Assembly: GCF_001275675.1 (NCBI RefSeq)
Contig: NZ_LITM01000005.1
Coordinates: 370,094 to 434,093, forward strand
Origin: Lysinibacillus sp. FJAT-14745
GTDB lineage: Bacteria; Bacillota; Bacilli; Bacillales_A; Planococcaceae
Direction: 5' to 3'
DNA: 64,000 nt
Shown here piece after piece: positions 18,701-27,417 of the stretch. Below the pieces are notes generated by a model. The model made no database searches. It had not been told where the DNA came from and saw only the letters and a list, made by a program, of their open reading frames with translations. Within the stretch, counting starts at the first letter, position 1; each line of letters starts with the position of its first letter. The translations under genes were made by a program, and so were the position numbers.

Positions 18701-19185
18701 GCCTTAATCATAATTGGATAGTTATGTGCGCTAGCAAAAGCCTTTACCTCTGCTAAATTAGCTACCGGACCATCTGTACCAGGAATAACAGGAATACCTG
18801 CAGCAATTGCTTGTTCACGCGCCTTCACCTTGTCTCCAAACATATCTAAATGCTGGGAAGTCGGCCCAATGAAGACAATCCCCTCTTCTTCACATCGACG
18901 TGCAAATTCTACGTTTTCCGATAAAAAACCATAACCCGGATGAATCGCATCAACATTAGCATCCTTGGCAATCCTAATAATGCCCTCAATATCTAAATAA
19001 GCATCAATTGGTTTTTTGCCAGCTCCCACTAAATAGGCCTCATCTGCTTTAAAGCGATGGAACGACCCGCTGTCCTCCCGCGAATAAATGGCCACAGTTT
19101 GGATATTCAATTCCGTACATGCACGGAAAATACGAATTGCAATTTCTCCTCGGTTGGCTACGAGAATTTTTTTGATTGATTCCAT
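15751..19185 (-). CDS. pyc: pyruvate carboxylase
   Basis: A 1144-residue single-chain pyruvate carboxylase. Biotin carboxylase domain at residues about 1-450 (GGGGRGMR ATP loop, ERDCSIQRRHQK). Carboxyltransferase domain at about 530-810 (LLTDTTFRDAHQSLLATR, AIKDMAGLLKP, HLHTHDTSGNG), then the PYC/OADA domain. The biotinyl domain has the acceptor lysine in EAMKME (Lys1110). It carboxylates pyruvate to oxaloacetate, refilling the TCA cycle. The start has AAAGGGGG upstream. It begins 12 bp after the ftsW stop, so both genes are probably co-transcribed. Confidence 0.97.
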   Translation of the reverse strand: MESIKKILVANRGEIAIRIFRACTELNIQTVAIYSREDSGSFHRFKADEAYLVGAGKKPIDAYLDIEGIIRIAKDANVDAIHPGYGFLSENVEFARRCEEEGIVFIGPTSQHLDMFGDKVKAREQAIAAGIPVIPGTDGPVANLAEVKAFASAHNYPIMIKAALGGGGRGMRLVHTEEELASSYERAKSEAKAAFGSDEVYVEKAIIKPKHIEVQIIGDQQGNIIHLYERDCSIQRRHQKVVEIAPSNSISEDLRSRICDAAVQLMNNVSYINAGTVEFLVAGDDFYFIEVNPRIQVEHTITEMITGVDIVHAQIKVAAGYGLHSEEIHIPQQADVPMIGYAIQARVTTEDPANDFMPDTGKLMVYRSSGGFGVRLDAGNGFQGAVVTPYYDSLLVKISTTGMTFKEAAAKMDRNLKEFRIRGVKTNIPFLNNVVTHEKFLTGAFDTSFIDTTPELFIFPVRKDRGTKLLSYIGNVTLNGFPGVEQKAKPIFVQPSIPKVDKLIIPPAGTKQILDAQGADGLVKWIQEQEDVLLTDTTFRDAHQSLLATRVRSQDMFEIADATARTMHDFFSLEMWGGATFDVAYRFLKEDPWERLAKLREQVPNVLFQMLLRGANAVGYTNYPDNLIREFIAESAASGIDVFRIFDSLNWLKGMEVAIDAARQSGKIAEAAICYTGDIFDATRAKYSVQYYKEMAKELEAAGAHILAIKDMAGLLKPEAAYRLISELKETTSLPIHLHTHDTSGNGIYLYAKAIEAGVDIIDTALGSMAGLTSQPSANSLYYAMKGSKREVRADIDALEKLSYYWEDVRKYYKDFESGMISPHSEIYVHEMPGGQYSNLQQQAKAVGLGDRWEEVKHMYSRVNLLFGDIVKVTPSSKVVGDMALFMVQNDLDENSVLTRGQTIDFPDSVIEFFQGYLGQPHGGFPEALQKVVLKDREAITVRPGELLEPVNFEQLEAILEEKLNRPVTKQDVLAFALYPKVFEEYVKTVNSFGNISVLDTPTFLYGLKLGEEIEVEIEKGKTLIVKLVSIGEPQHDGTRVIYFELNGQSRELVIQDMTVEVDGSLALKADPSNPNQIGATMPGTVLKVVVSKGSPVKRGDHLLITEAMKMETTVQAPKDGVVKEVYASAGDAISTGDLLIEIE

Positions 19186-19197
19186 GGATATCCCCCT

Positions 19198-20379
19198 TTA
19201 TGATTGTGTCTTTCTCCTTTCTATCTTTTCAAACATAGAAACATTGATCAATATTCCCATCGCTAAAGATAGAATAATTATAGATGTCCCGCCATAGCTA
19301 ATAAAAGGTAACGTTACACCGGTTAACGGGATTAACCCAGTTACACCCCCAAGATTAATGAACGTTTGCCAGCCTATCCAGCTCGCAATACCAGCCGCAA
19401 TCATACGTGCTAGCGGATCTTTCGTGCGTAATGCAAGCGAAAATCCTTTATATACAATAAATCCTAAACCACCTAAAACGATAAGAACTCCCCAAATTCC
19501 TAGTTCCTCCATAATAATCGCCATAATAAAATCGGTTTGTGGTTCAGGCAAATACCCCAATTTTTGAATCGACTGACCGAGACCTCTTCCCTCTAAACCG
19601 CCTCCGCCAATGGCATAATAACTATTAACAACCTGGTGACCACTACCACTTTCATAATTAAACGGGTTCATGTATGATTTAATACGGCCCATACGGTTAT
19701 CCGTTAACATATCCCCTTTAAACAAAAATAGTATACCAAGGATAATTCCACCAAACGCGCCCAACACCCCAAAAAACTTCCAAAATGTTTTAAATGGTAT
19801 GCCACTCGCTGCTACAACACTAACAGCAATTCCACAAAGAATAATACTTGCTCCCAAATCGGTTTCAAATGCTACACAAGCAACAACAAAAATCCAGAGT
19901 AATATAGGATAAAATATTTCTGTCGGTTGTAGCTTTTCAAGCGTATATTTCTGTCCTTTCCGATAAAAAGCTGCAGCAAAATATAAAATTATAAATAGCT
20001 TCGCATATTCAGAAGGCTGAAAGTTCCCAAAACCAGGGACGTGAATCCAACTTTTAGACCCTATTCCTACTTGACCACCATTACCAGCAACTTTTACCCA
20101 AGTAAAAAGGACAACTAGCACAGCTGTCATTAACAACATAACTTTTTTATTCGCATAATGCTTATACGGGAAAAATGCCGCTACTAAAAACCCAAGAAAA
20201 GCTACAATCAAATTGATTACTTGCTTCTGATAATAGTTATCTGGTTCAAATCCTTTTTGAATCGCTACCATCATACTTGAACTATAAATCATTACTAACC
20301 CAAATAAGCTTAATAATAGAACAGTAAAAAATAATGGATAATCAAAATTTTGTGCATAACGTTTTAAGTATTGTTTCAT
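19198..20379 (-). CDS. ftsW: SEDS peptidoglycan polymerase FtsW
   Basis: A 393-residue SEDS family protein (FtsW/RodA/SpoVE) with about ten membrane segments. The conserved C-terminal signature PFISYGGTSIIILS is present, along with the long extracellular loop holding NYYAIGGGGLEGRGLGQS and PEPQTDFIMAIIMEELG. SEDS proteins polymerise lipid II at the septum together with a class B PBP. The neighbours ylaN and pyc match the B. subtilis ftsW locus rather than spoVE, which supports FtsW over its paralogues. Confidence 0.93.
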   Translation of the reverse strand: MKQYLKRYAQNFDYPLFFTVLLLSLFGLVMIYSSSMMVAIQKGFEPDNYYQKQVINLIVAFLGFLVAAFFPYKHYANKKVMLLMTAVLVVLFTWVKVAGNGGQVGIGSKSWIHVPGFGNFQPSEYAKLFIILYFAAAFYRKGQKYTLEKLQPTEIFYPILLWIFVVACVAFETDLGASIILCGIAVSVVAASGIPFKTFWKFFGVLGAFGGIILGILFLFKGDMLTDNRMGRIKSYMNPFNYESGSGHQVVNSYYAIGGGGLEGRGLGQSIQKLGYLPEPQTDFIMAIIMEELGIWGVLIVLGGLGFIVYKGFSLALRTKDPLARMIAAGIASWIGWQTFINLGGVTGLIPLTGVTLPFISYGGTSIIILSLAMGILINVSMFEKIERRKTQS

Positions 20380-20397
20380 CGGAAAACCTCATTCTAG

Positions 20398-20434
20398 AAA
20401 AAAAACTCAAATCGCAAATTGCGTTTGAGTTTTT
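20398..20434 (-). terminator. terminator between ylaN and ftsW
   Basis: Arms AAAAACTCAAATCGC (20401-20415) and GCGTTTGAGTTTTT (20421-20434). On the minus strand a T-run follows. It should limit readthrough from ylaN into ftsW. Confidence 0.8.
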
Positions 20435-20439
20435 TCTTT

Positions 20440-20721
20440 TTATTTGTCTGTATACGCGTCATGTAGTACAGAAAGTTCTTTCTCGAGTGAATCGAGAATT
20501 TCTTTGCCTTTTTCGCGATCAATGAGTCCAAGCTTCACAGCAAAGTCAATTTCACGTGAAAGGCCGAACATTTGTGTATCTAATACTTCTTCATATAAAG
20601 GGCATTGTGGCATTGTTAAATGATCCATTTGTACTCGAATGAGGCGAGCAATTTTATCTGCATCAGCAACTAAAAGCTCCAAAGCCTTCTCTTGAAAAGA
20701 AGTTTGTGATTTAGTATCCAT
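20440..20721 (-). CDS. ylaN: YlaN family protein
   Basis: A 93-residue protein nearly collinear with B. subtilis YlaN. The block [20 protein letters not shown] is shared, with a helical remainder ending [11 protein letters not shown]. YlaN is a small cytoplasmic protein needed under iron limitation in B. subtilis and reported to act with Fur. It lies beside ftsW as in B. subtilis, with its own terminator. Confidence 0.93.
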   Translation of the reverse strand: MDTKSQTSFQEKALELLVADADKIARLIRVQMDHLTMPQCPLYEEVLDTQMFGLSREIDFAVKLGLIDREKGKEILDSLEKELSVLHDAYTDK

Positions 20722-20903
20722 GAGGACGCCCCCATTATCTGATATTTCTTCGATTCTATCTTAATAAAGTTTATCTTTTAGTCGTTAAAAATGCAAGTGT
20801 CTACATTGGAAAATAGAGAAATCGAATTATATTTCTTTATTATATCTAGTCATTAGCGTTATACTATTTCATGGATATACAAGATTTGAGGAGGATTTCT
20901 ATT

Positions 20904-21404
20904 ATGGAAACAATAATTCCTATCAAGGGCGCAGTTACATTCCAACTAACATTAGATCCCACTGTTTGGATTTTCGATGATCGTAAATTAGATTTAAAAA
21001 CATACTTCGATGCAAAAGAAGTTGAGGAAGATTCGGATATTAAATATATGCGTGAAGTAGGTGCTCACTGGTCACGTGAGATTATGGAAGGAGCTACTTT
21101 CCCACCAACATTGAAATCAGAACGAAAATTTGACCGCAAAGGGATGGAAACAGGTACTTTCGGGATCGAATTAAGTCCCTTCTTGAAAAATGCTGAAATT
21201 AAACCTGAAGCAACAACAATTGTCATTGAATGTGAAGATGGCAAAGAATATCCATTTACAATCGAAGAAGCTCATACATTAATTTTAAAGTATAGCCAAG
21301 ATGGCAAGCCATTACTAGAAGATGGTCCTGTTCATGTGCTATTTAGAGACGGTTCAAATGTAGACAACCCTATCAAAAATATATTAGCTATTCGTGCTGA
21401 ATAG
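20904..21404 (+). CDS. ylaL: YlaL-like protein of unknown function
   Basis: A 166-residue soluble protein. The N-terminal IPIKGAVTFQLTLDPTVWIFDDRKLDL block and the C-terminal GPVHVLFRDGSNVDNPIKNILAIRAE resemble B. subtilis YlaL, which lies in the same region. No catalytic motif is recognised. The ATG at 20904 follows GAGGAGG by seven to eight bases; an upstream in-frame ATG at 20871 has no RBS. It lies 11 bp before ylaI, so the two form an operon divergent from ylaN. Confidence 0.75.
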   Translation: METIIPIKGAVTFQLTLDPTVWIFDDRKLDLKTYFDAKEVEEDSDIKYMREVGAHWSREIMEGATFPPTLKSERKFDRKGMETGTFGIELSPFLKNAEIKPEATTIVIECEDGKEYPFTIEEAHTLILKYSQDGKPLLEDGPVHVLFRDGSNVDNPIKNILAIRAE

Positions 21405-21415
21405 GAGGGAAAGCA

Positions 21416-21619
21416 ATGCGCGTAAAATGCGTTATTTGCGATACAATTAACAATTTAGATGATAATTTACCGTTAGCAAAAAAATTACGCAATCGACCAA
21501 TTCATACGTATATGTGTGGTACATGCCATGATCGTATTGAAGAAAATACTGTTGCACGCATTGAAACAGGAAATTTCCGTTTTTATCGTACTTCACCACA
21601 AATGGATAAAGAATTTTAA
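21416..21619 (+). CDS. ylaI: DUF2197 zinc-ribbon-like protein YlaI
   Basis: A 67-residue protein with two CxxC pairs, CVIC (residues 5-8) and CGTC (about 37-40), followed by HDRIEENT and a basic, aromatic tail FRFYRTSP. This is the DUF2197 pattern of B. subtilis YlaI, probably a zinc-binding knuckle. Function unknown. The RBS AGGAGGG lies close upstream in the ylaL-ylaI gap. Confidence 0.88.
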   Translation: MRVKCVICDTINNLDDNLPLAKKLRNRPIHTYMCGTCHDRIEENTVARIETGNFRFYRTSPQMDKEF

Positions 21620-21627
21620 TAGCAACT

Positions 21628-21662
21628 AAAGGAGGTGACTCATCATTTGAGACACCTCCTTT
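21628..21662 (+). terminator. terminator hairpin after ylaI
   Basis: Arms AAAGGAGGTGACTCA (21628-21642) and TGAGACACCTCCTTT (21648-21662) with one mismatch. The 5' arm is a perfect Shine-Dalgarno sequence held in the stem. An almost identical hairpin lies at 21793-21826. The T-run is short. Confidence 0.65.
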
Positions 21663-21685
21663 ATCGTTCAGGCTACTCACCATGA

Positions 21686-21790
21686 TTTATCGGAACAAAA
21701 TCTCATTTTATCGGAAAAATTTTAGCTTTTATCGGAATAATATCTCGTTTTATCGGAACAATTTCAGTTTTTATCGGAATATTATCAACT
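21686..21790. repeat. five tandem 21-bp repeats, TTTATCGGAA core
   Basis: Units start at 21686, 21707, 21728, 21749 and 21770. Each opens with TTTATCGGAA followed by an AT-rich variable part. The spacing is exactly 21 bp. The array is bracketed by two near-identical hairpins. Confidence 0.9.
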
Positions 21791-21792
21791 TG

Positions 21793-21826
21793 AAGGAGGT
21801 GACTCATTGTTTGAGACACCTCCTTT
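21793..21826 (-). terminator. second copy of the hairpin, after the ABC permease gene
   Basis: Arms AAGGAGGTGACTCA (21793-21806) and TGAGACACCTCCTT (21812-21825). It differs from the hairpin at 21628-21662 mainly in the loop. It lies just past the permease stop and may terminate that operon, though the T-run is weak. Confidence 0.55.
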
Positions 21827-21832
21827 AACCGT

Positions 21833-22627
21833 CTAGCCATTATTTTTTACAATCGCCTTCTCAATCAATTCGACAACCTGATACATAATCGTCGCAAAAA
21901 AGGCGATGATGAGAAGTGACATAAGCACAAGATTAAAATTAAACACCTGAAAGCCATAAATAATTAAATAACCAAGCCCTTTGGAGGCAACTAAAAATTC
22001 ACCAACTATGACACCTACCCAAGAAAGACCTACATTTACTTTCAAAGTAGAAATAATCGTTGGAAATGAAGCGGGTAAAATAACTTCTCTAAATATTTGC
22101 CATCTGGTTGCCCCAAAAGTTTGTAATACTTTGCTGTAGTTTGGGTCCACCCCTTTGAAAGCTGTATACACTACGATAGTTGTAATAATGATTGAAATCA
22201 ACGCACCCATCGCTACAATAGAAAAATAACCAGGACCAAGTGCGACTATTAATATGGGTCCTAAAGCAACTTTCGGCATGGCGTTTAAGATAACTAAATA
22301 TGGATCTAGTATTTTTGATAGCATCGGTGACCACCATAATACTATTGCTATTAATGTACCTATTAGTGTTCCTGCAATAAAGCCAATTATCGTTTCCATT
22401 AAAGTAACACCAACGTGAAGTGTTAACGTACCATCACTCACTTTTTCTACTAATGTGTGCCATACATTCGTTGGTGAACTAAATATTAATCGGTCAATCC
22501 ATCCAAATCTCGAAAGAAGCTCCCACCCACAAAAAAATACGAGTAAGATGATCAGCTGATATAATCGCACATAGCGTTTTTCTTTTTTTAACATTTGCTG
22601 ATACTGTTTAAATAATGTATTATCCAA
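21833..22627 (-). CDS. ABC transporter permease, SsuC/YtlD type
   Basis: A 264-residue permease of the nitrate/sulfonate/taurine/thiamine-precursor class. About six membrane segments and the EAA loop ([23 protein letters not shown] near residue 170) that contacts the ATPase. The likely start is TTG at 22627, overlapping the end of the ATPase gene by 8 bp with AAGGAG upstream; the ORF extends to 22780 but that part lies within the ATPase gene. It is the last gene of the importer operon. Substrate unknown. Confidence 0.85.
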   Translation of the reverse strand: MDNTLFKQYQQMLKKEKRYVRLYQLIILLVFFCGWELLSRFGWIDRLIFSSPTNVWHTLVEKVSDGTLTLHVGVTLMETIIGFIAGTLIGTLIAIVLWWSPMLSKILDPYLVILNAMPKVALGPILIVALGPGYFSIVAMGALISIIITTIVVYTAFKGVDPNYSKVLQTFGATRWQIFREVILPASFPTIISTLKVNVGLSWVGVIVGEFLVASKGLGYLIIYGFQVFNFNLVLMSLLIIAFFATIMYQVVELIEKAIVKNNG

Positions 22628-23387
22628 GACTCTCCAGCTCCTTCCAAATAGTTTGGAATATATCTGAATATGCTGGATGTTGTCGAACATCAAAAGGTGA
22701 AAGCTCTTGTAACTCTGAAGGTATTTCAAACACTCTATGCAATGTACCTGGATTTGCAGAGAATAGAAATACCCGTTCACTCATCGCAATCGCTTCACCA
22801 ATATCATGTGTCACAAGAACTGCCGTTTTTCGATAGGCCTTTAACGTTTCAACAACCAAATCCTCAAGTTTTAATTTAGACTGATAATCAAGTGCCGAAA
22901 ACGGTTCATCTAGCAATAAAATTTTAGGGTCCACTGCTAAAGTTCTTGCCAGTGCAACCCGTTGACGCATGCCACCTGATAACTCTCTCGGATAGTTGTT
23001 CCCTACATGCGGTAAACCAATTTCTCGCAAAAGTGCATGTGCAGTTACTTTATGAGTTTTAGTGCTTCGCTCCATGATTTTCAGACCTATAGTGACATTT
23101 TCTTCGATGGTTTTCCAAGGAAATAAATAATCTTGCTGAAGCATGTAGCCTATGAGAGACTGATTGTGTGTTGAAATTTCCTCACCATCAATGTATACCT
23201 TGCCTTCTGTAGACGAAAATAAGCCTGCAATAATTGATAATAACGTCGTTTTCCCACATCCGCTCGGTCCTATAAAAGATACAAACTCACCTTCACGAAT
23301 ATCTAAACTAATATCACGTAAAACTTCCTTTGCCTGCGTATTCGAAAAATAGCTATGGTGAATATTTTCTACTTTTAAAAATTCCAT
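22620..23387 (-). CDS. ABC transporter ATP-binding protein, SsuB/YtlC type
   Basis: A 255-residue ATPase. Walker [10 protein letters not shown] near residue 41, Q-loop [10 protein letters not shown], signature [15 protein letters not shown], Walker [13 protein letters not shown] and the switch histidine in VTHD. It powers import by the neighbouring permease. ATG at 23387 is chosen since the family N-terminus is MEFLKVENI-like; it begins directly after the binding-protein stop, which implies coupled translation. Confidence 0.88.
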   Translation of the reverse strand: MEFLKVENIHHSYFSNTQAKEVLRDISLDIREGEFVSFIGPSGCGKTTLLSIIAGLFSSTEGKVYIDGEEISTHNQSLIGYMLQQDYLFPWKTIEENVTIGLKIMERSTKTHKVTAHALLREIGLPHVGNNYPRELSGGMRQRVALARTLAVDPKILLLDEPFSALDYQSKLKLEDLVVETLKAYRKTAVLVTHDIGEAIAMSERVFLFSANPGTLHRVFEIPSELQELSPFDVRQHPAYSDIFQTIWKELESLG

Positions 23388-23388
23388 A

Positions 23389-24381
23389 TTACTCAGTTGC
23401 CTTTTTAGCAAAGGTTGTATTCACAAGCTTTTCATAATCCACCCGTTGAGGAAGTTCACCTGCTTCCTCCATAATCGTTTGCAAATTATCCCATTCTCCC
23501 TTATTCAAAATAGGATCTGTAGCATAGGAACCCTGTGATTTATAATGCTCTACCACAGTTTCAATTAATCCAACATCTACATTTTCAAAGTATGGCTGAA
23601 TAATTTTCGCTATTTCGGCCGGACTCGCTTTTTGCACAAAATCCTGTGCTCGTTTCAATGCATTTGTAAAGCCTTGAACTGTCTTCGCTTTGTCCTTTAA
23701 ATAACTGCTCTTCGCCATAAACGATGTATAAGGTAATTGCCCAGATTCAGTACCAAACGACGCGACAATATAGCCCTTACCTTCTTTCTCAAGCATGCTC
23801 GCTGTTGGTTCAAATAGCTGTACATAGTCCCCTGTTCCAGAAGCAAAGGCTGTAGAAATATTAGCAAAATCAATGTTTTGAATGAGCTTTAAATCATTAG
23901 CAGGGTTAATGCCATGCTTTTTCAGGACAAACTCACCTGCCATTTGTGGCATTCCACCTTTACGTTGCCCTAAAAATGTAGAGCCTTTTAACTGATCCCA
24001 CGAAAAATTATCCATCTTTTTTCGCGCAACTAAAAATGTGCCATCTGTTTGTGTTAACTGCGCAAAATTTTGAATAGGGTCATTTGCGCCTTGTAGTGTT
24101 ACATAGATAGATGTTTCCGATCCAACTAAGGCGATATCAATTCCATCAGAAAGTAACGCCGTCATTGTCTTATCGCCACCTGCAATTGTTTGTAGCTCAA
24201 CGGAAAGCCCTTCATCCATGAAATATCCTTTTTCAAGTGCTACATACTGGGGCGCATAGAAAATTGAGCGCGTCACTTCTCCAACTTTGACTTTTTCAAG
24301 CTCCGTTTTATTACACGCTGTCAAAGAAAGGAGTAACAAAGCAACAACACTAAATAGTAAACCTTTTTTAAGCCAACGCAT
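23389..24381 (-). CDS. substrate-binding lipoprotein, NMT1/SsuA type (YtlA-like)
   Basis: A 330-residue lipoprotein with lipobox LTAC (Cys23). The mature part fits the NMT1/SsuA/YtlA fold: IFYAPQYVALEKGYFMDEGL, then GDKTMTALLSDGIDIALVGSET. Such proteins bind nitrate, sulfonates or pyrimidine thiamine precursors. No TPP riboswitch is seen upstream, which argues against a thiamine role but does not settle it. It is the first gene of a binding protein-ATPase-permease operon. The RBS AAGGAGG is strong. Confidence 0.85.
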   Translation of the reverse strand: MRWLKKGLLFSVVALLLLSLTACNKTELEKVKVGEVTRSIFYAPQYVALEKGYFMDEGLSVELQTIAGGDKTMTALLSDGIDIALVGSETSIYVTLQGANDPIQNFAQLTQTDGTFLVARKKMDNFSWDQLKGSTFLGQRKGGMPQMAGEFVLKKHGINPANDLKLIQNIDFANISTAFASGTGDYVQLFEPTASMLEKEGKGYIVASFGTESGQLPYTSFMAKSSYLKDKAKTVQGFTNALKRAQDFVQKASPAEIAKIIQPYFENVDVGLIETVVEHYKSQGSYATDPILNKGEWDNLQTIMEEAGELPQRVDYEKLVNTTFAKKATE

Positions 24382-24587
24382 TCCATTTCCTCCTTGATTG
24401 ATGAATATAAGCCTATCGACATTAACTTATTCATATCGGAAGATTTCGGTGCCTAACTTTTAAAATTGTTCTACCACAAGTGTTGGTTTGACGCTGTATC
24501 TGTCACATTAACTCTTCTTTCCGTCACTTTTACTAGCACAATGTGAAGCTTGTCAGGCATTTATCACCTTCTTTTTAAAGAAAGAAA

Positions 24588-24626
24588 CAAAAAAACAGCC
24601 TTAGCTATTCAAAGCTAAGACTGTTT
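24588..24626 (-). terminator. terminator after ylaH
   Basis: Arms AAACAGCCTTAGCT (24593-24606) and AGCTAAGACTGTTT (24613-24626), one mismatch. On the minus strand a T-run follows. Confidence 0.85.
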
Positions 24627-24645
24627 CTATTAAGGTAAAGTTATT

Positions 24646-25044
24646 TCACTGATTAGCAGCTTGTTGCTCTTCTCTTTTTTCACGCCATAAACGTGTTTTA
24701 TAGATGATCAAAATTAATGCCGCTACAATAAGACCTTCAACCATAGGAAGATATAACGCAAAAAATGTTAATAAAGTACATCCTAAGAACAGGAAAATAT
24801 AAATAACAATATTTTGTGCTAGTTTTAATTTCTTTGCAAAGCCTAGTTTATAAACAAGTGCAGAGAGCAAAAACACTAGAGCAAACAGAACATAACCTGC
24901 CATTTCTTTGGTAGGTAAGTTTTCATATAAAAAACGCGTAATCCCTGCCATTTTTTCATAGGCATCTGCTGTTTCTTCTGCATTTGTCTGTGCAGCAACT
25001 TGAATAAAATTCAGTTGACCCAATAAAGCGGACTTAATAGCCAA
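24646..25044 (-). CDS. ylaH: YlaH-like membrane protein
   Basis: About 132 residues. A short amphipathic N-terminal part is followed by three membrane segments (about residues 50-68, 77-96, 98-115) and a charged C-terminus (TRLWREKREEQQ). The layout and its position just after typA match B. subtilis YlaH, of unknown function. TTG at 25044 follows AAAGGAAGAGGAG; ATG at 25062 would put that RBS inside the gene. The choice is uncertain. Confidence 0.75.
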   Translation of the reverse strand: MAIKSALLGQLNFIQVAAQTNAEETADAYEKMAGITRFLYENLPTKEMAGYVLFALVFLLSALVYKLGFAKKLKLAQNIVIYIFLFLGCTLLTFFALYLPMVEGLIVAALILIIYKTRLWREKREEQQAANQ

Positions 25045-25074
25045 GACTCCTCTTCCTTTCATGGAAGCAAAAAA

Positions 25075-26919
25075 TTATTTGTCAGCGTTTTTTAATTTTT
25101 TCGCTGCTTTCTCACGTTCGTTTTTGTCTAGAATTTGTTTACGAAGGCGAATAGATTCTGGCGTGATTTCTAGGTACTCATCATCAGTTAAAAATTCTAA
25201 TGCTTCTTCTAGTGTTAATAAACGCGGCTTTTTAATTACATTTGTCGCATCTTTTGTCGCAGAACGAACATTCGTTTTTTGCTTCATTTTTGTAATGTTT
25301 ACAGTGATATCATTATCACGTGTATTTTCACCAACAATCATACCTTCATAAATTTCAGTACCTGGTTCTACAAATAGTGTACCACGGTCCTCTACTTGCA
25401 TCATACCATAAGTTGTCGATTTACCAGTTTCCATTGACACAAGTACACCTTGGTGACGACCACCGATACGACCTGGAATATATGGTTGGTAGCAATCGAA
25501 AGTATGGTTGATAATACCGAAACCTTTAGTCATTGACATGAATTCAGTTGTATAACCAATTAAACCACGTGCAGGTACTAAGAATGTTAAACGAACTTGG
25601 CCATTACCATTGTTCACCATATCTAACATTTCACCTTTACGAGTACCAATTGATTCGATAATTGAACCAACATTTTCTTCTGGAACGTCAATTTGTACAC
25701 GCTCAAATGGCTCACATTTTACGCCATCAACTTCACGAATGATTACTTGTGGTTTTGATACTTGTAGCTCAAAGCCTTCACGACGCATATTTTCAATAAG
25801 GATAGATAAGTGAAGCTCTCCGCGACCAGAAACAGTCCAAGCATCTGGAGAATCTGTATCTTCAACGCGTAAAGAAACGTCGGTTTGAAGTTGAGAACGT
25901 AAGCGCTCCTCTACTTTACGTGCTGTTACAAATTTACCTTCACGACCTGCGAATGGTGAATTGTTTACTAAGAAAGTCATTTGTAAAGTCGGTTCATCAA
26001 TGCGTAACGGTGTTAAAGCTTCTTGGTGTTCAACAGGACACACAGTTTCACCAACGTTGATGTCTTCCATACCTGAAACGGCAATTAAATCACCAGCTTT
26101 TGCTGATTGGATTTCTTCACGTTTTAAGCCGAAGAAGCCAAAGATTTTTGTAACACGGAATTGTTTTACAGTTCCATCTAATTTCATAAGTGCTACTTGT
26201 TGACCTACTTCGATTGTACCGCGGAATACACGACCGATACCGATACGACCTACGTAATCATTATAGTCAAGTAAAGCTACTTGGAATTGTAATGGGTCAG
26301 CTGAATTGTCAACTGGTGCTGGAATAGCTTCGATTACTTTTTCAAATAGACATTGCATGTTTTCTTCTTGTTTCGCTGGATCTGCATCAAGTGAAGCAGT
26401 ACCATTTACCCCAGAAGCATAAACAACAGGGAAGTCTAATTGATCGTCATCGGCACCAAGCTCGATGAATAATTCTAATACTTCATCTACTACTTCTAGT
26501 GGACGAGCTGAGTCCTTATCTACTTTATTAACAACCACAATTGGTGTTAATTTTTGTTCTAACGCTTTTTTCAGTACGAAGCGTGTTTGCGGCATACAAC
26601 CTTCATACGCATCGACAACTAGTAAAACGCCATCTACCATTTTTAAAATACGTTCTACCTCACCACCAAAGTCGGCGTGTCCAGGCGTATCAAGGATGTT
26701 GATACGAGTTCCGTTATAATTTACTGCAGTATTTTTCGCTAAAATTGTAATACCACGTTCACGTTCAATATCATTAGAGTCCATTGCACGTTCTTCAACA
26801 TGTTCGTTTGAACGGAATGTACCCGATTGTTTTAATAATTGGTCGACTAAAGTAGTTTTACCATGGTCAACGTGTGCGATAATTGCGATATTGCGAAGAT
26901 CTTGACGTAAGTTTGTCAT
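25075..26919 (-). CDS. typA: ribosome-associated GTPase TypA/BipA
   Basis: A 614-residue translational GTPase. G motifs: [10 protein letters not shown] (residues 15-24), [26 protein letters not shown] and a SAL-like YASG. EF-G-like domains II, III and V and the BipA-specific C-terminal domain ([21 protein letters not shown]) follow. It assists 50S assembly and translation under stress and cold. Its position beside ylaH and divergent ylaF is the B. subtilis ylaG locus. Confidence 0.96.
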   Translation of the reverse strand: MTNLRQDLRNIAIIAHVDHGKTTLVDQLLKQSGTFRSNEHVEERAMDSNDIERERGITILAKNTAVNYNGTRINILDTPGHADFGGEVERILKMVDGVLLVVDAYEGCMPQTRFVLKKALEQKLTPIVVVNKVDKDSARPLEVVDEVLELFIELGADDDQLDFPVVYASGVNGTASLDADPAKQEENMQCLFEKVIEAIPAPVDNSADPLQFQVALLDYNDYVGRIGIGRVFRGTIEVGQQVALMKLDGTVKQFRVTKIFGFFGLKREEIQSAKAGDLIAVSGMEDINVGETVCPVEHQEALTPLRIDEPTLQMTFLVNNSPFAGREGKFVTARKVEERLRSQLQTDVSLRVEDTDSPDAWTVSGRGELHLSILIENMRREGFELQVSKPQVIIREVDGVKCEPFERVQIDVPEENVGSIIESIGTRKGEMLDMVNNGNGQVRLTFLVPARGLIGYTTEFMSMTKGFGIINHTFDCYQPYIPGRIGGRHQGVLVSMETGKSTTYGMMQVEDRGTLFVEPGTEIYEGMIVGENTRDNDITVNITKMKQKTNVRSATKDATNVIKKPRLLTLEEALEFLTDDEYLEITPESIRLRKQILDKNEREKAAKKLKNADK

Positions 26920-27058
26920 TATTCCACTCCATATTCTTTTTTCGAATGTTTAACTGTGATATTATAGCACAAGAAGGATAGAAATGTCCTTATTAGAATT
27001 TACATCGTTCTAAAAAAATATATTTCCATTATAAATTTTTAATATAGGAGGCTCGGCT

Positions 27059-27244
27059 ATGAATCGTGCAAAATTCGTAATGGCCATTTATGCATTAGCA
27101 GCTGTTTTAGCAATGTGTTCTATTGGATATTCAGTGGCAGTTGGTAGTGTATTTGGTATAATAGCAGGCATTGTGGCTACTTGTGTCATTTTCATGACAG
27201 CCTTTAAAATGAAACGTAAACTGCGTGAGCAAGGATTACTTTAA
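27059..27244 (+). CDS. ylaF: small membrane protein YlaF (DUF5325-like)
   Basis: A 61-residue protein with two membrane segments (about residues 7-25 and 29-48) and a basic end KMKRKLREQGLL. It resembles B. subtilis YlaF and holds the same position, divergent from typA. The RBS ATAGGAGG lies eight bases upstream. Function unknown. Confidence 0.8.
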   Translation: MNRAKFVMAIYALAAVLAMCSIGYSVAVGSVFGIIAGIVATCVIFMTAFKMKRKLREQGLL

Positions 27245-27252
27245 TAGTAAGT

Positions 27253-27414
27253 AGAGGCTGGGACAAAAGGATTTTAGCCAATGATAAACCCGAACTATAT
27301 CACGAAACGCTTATTCTGTGTTTTGTAATAGTTCGGGTTTTCTGTTTATATTCTTTGTTAATTTAAAAATTATCCGTCTTTCATAAAGGACAAATTAGTT
27401 ATGTCCCAGCCTCT
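27253..27414. terminator. nested double hairpin between ylaF and yktC
   Basis: Outer arms AGAGGCTGGGACA (27253-27265) and TGTCCCAGCCTCT (27402-27414) are 136 bp apart. They enclose an inner hairpin AAACCCGAACTAT (27286-27298) and ATAGTTCGGGTTT (27328-27340), the latter followed by T residues. The inner hairpin alone could terminate ylaF; the outer pair could fold in either transcript. Confidence 0.65.
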
Positions 27415-27417
27415 TTA

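Noticed and set aside
22628-22780. N-terminal extension of the ABC permease ORF
   Set aside because: It lies wholly within the ATPase coding region in another frame; permeases of this class begin near the TTG at 22627.
24382-24480. TPP riboswitch before the ABC binding-protein gene
   Set aside because: The conserved CUGAGA and related core sequences of the THI box are absent.
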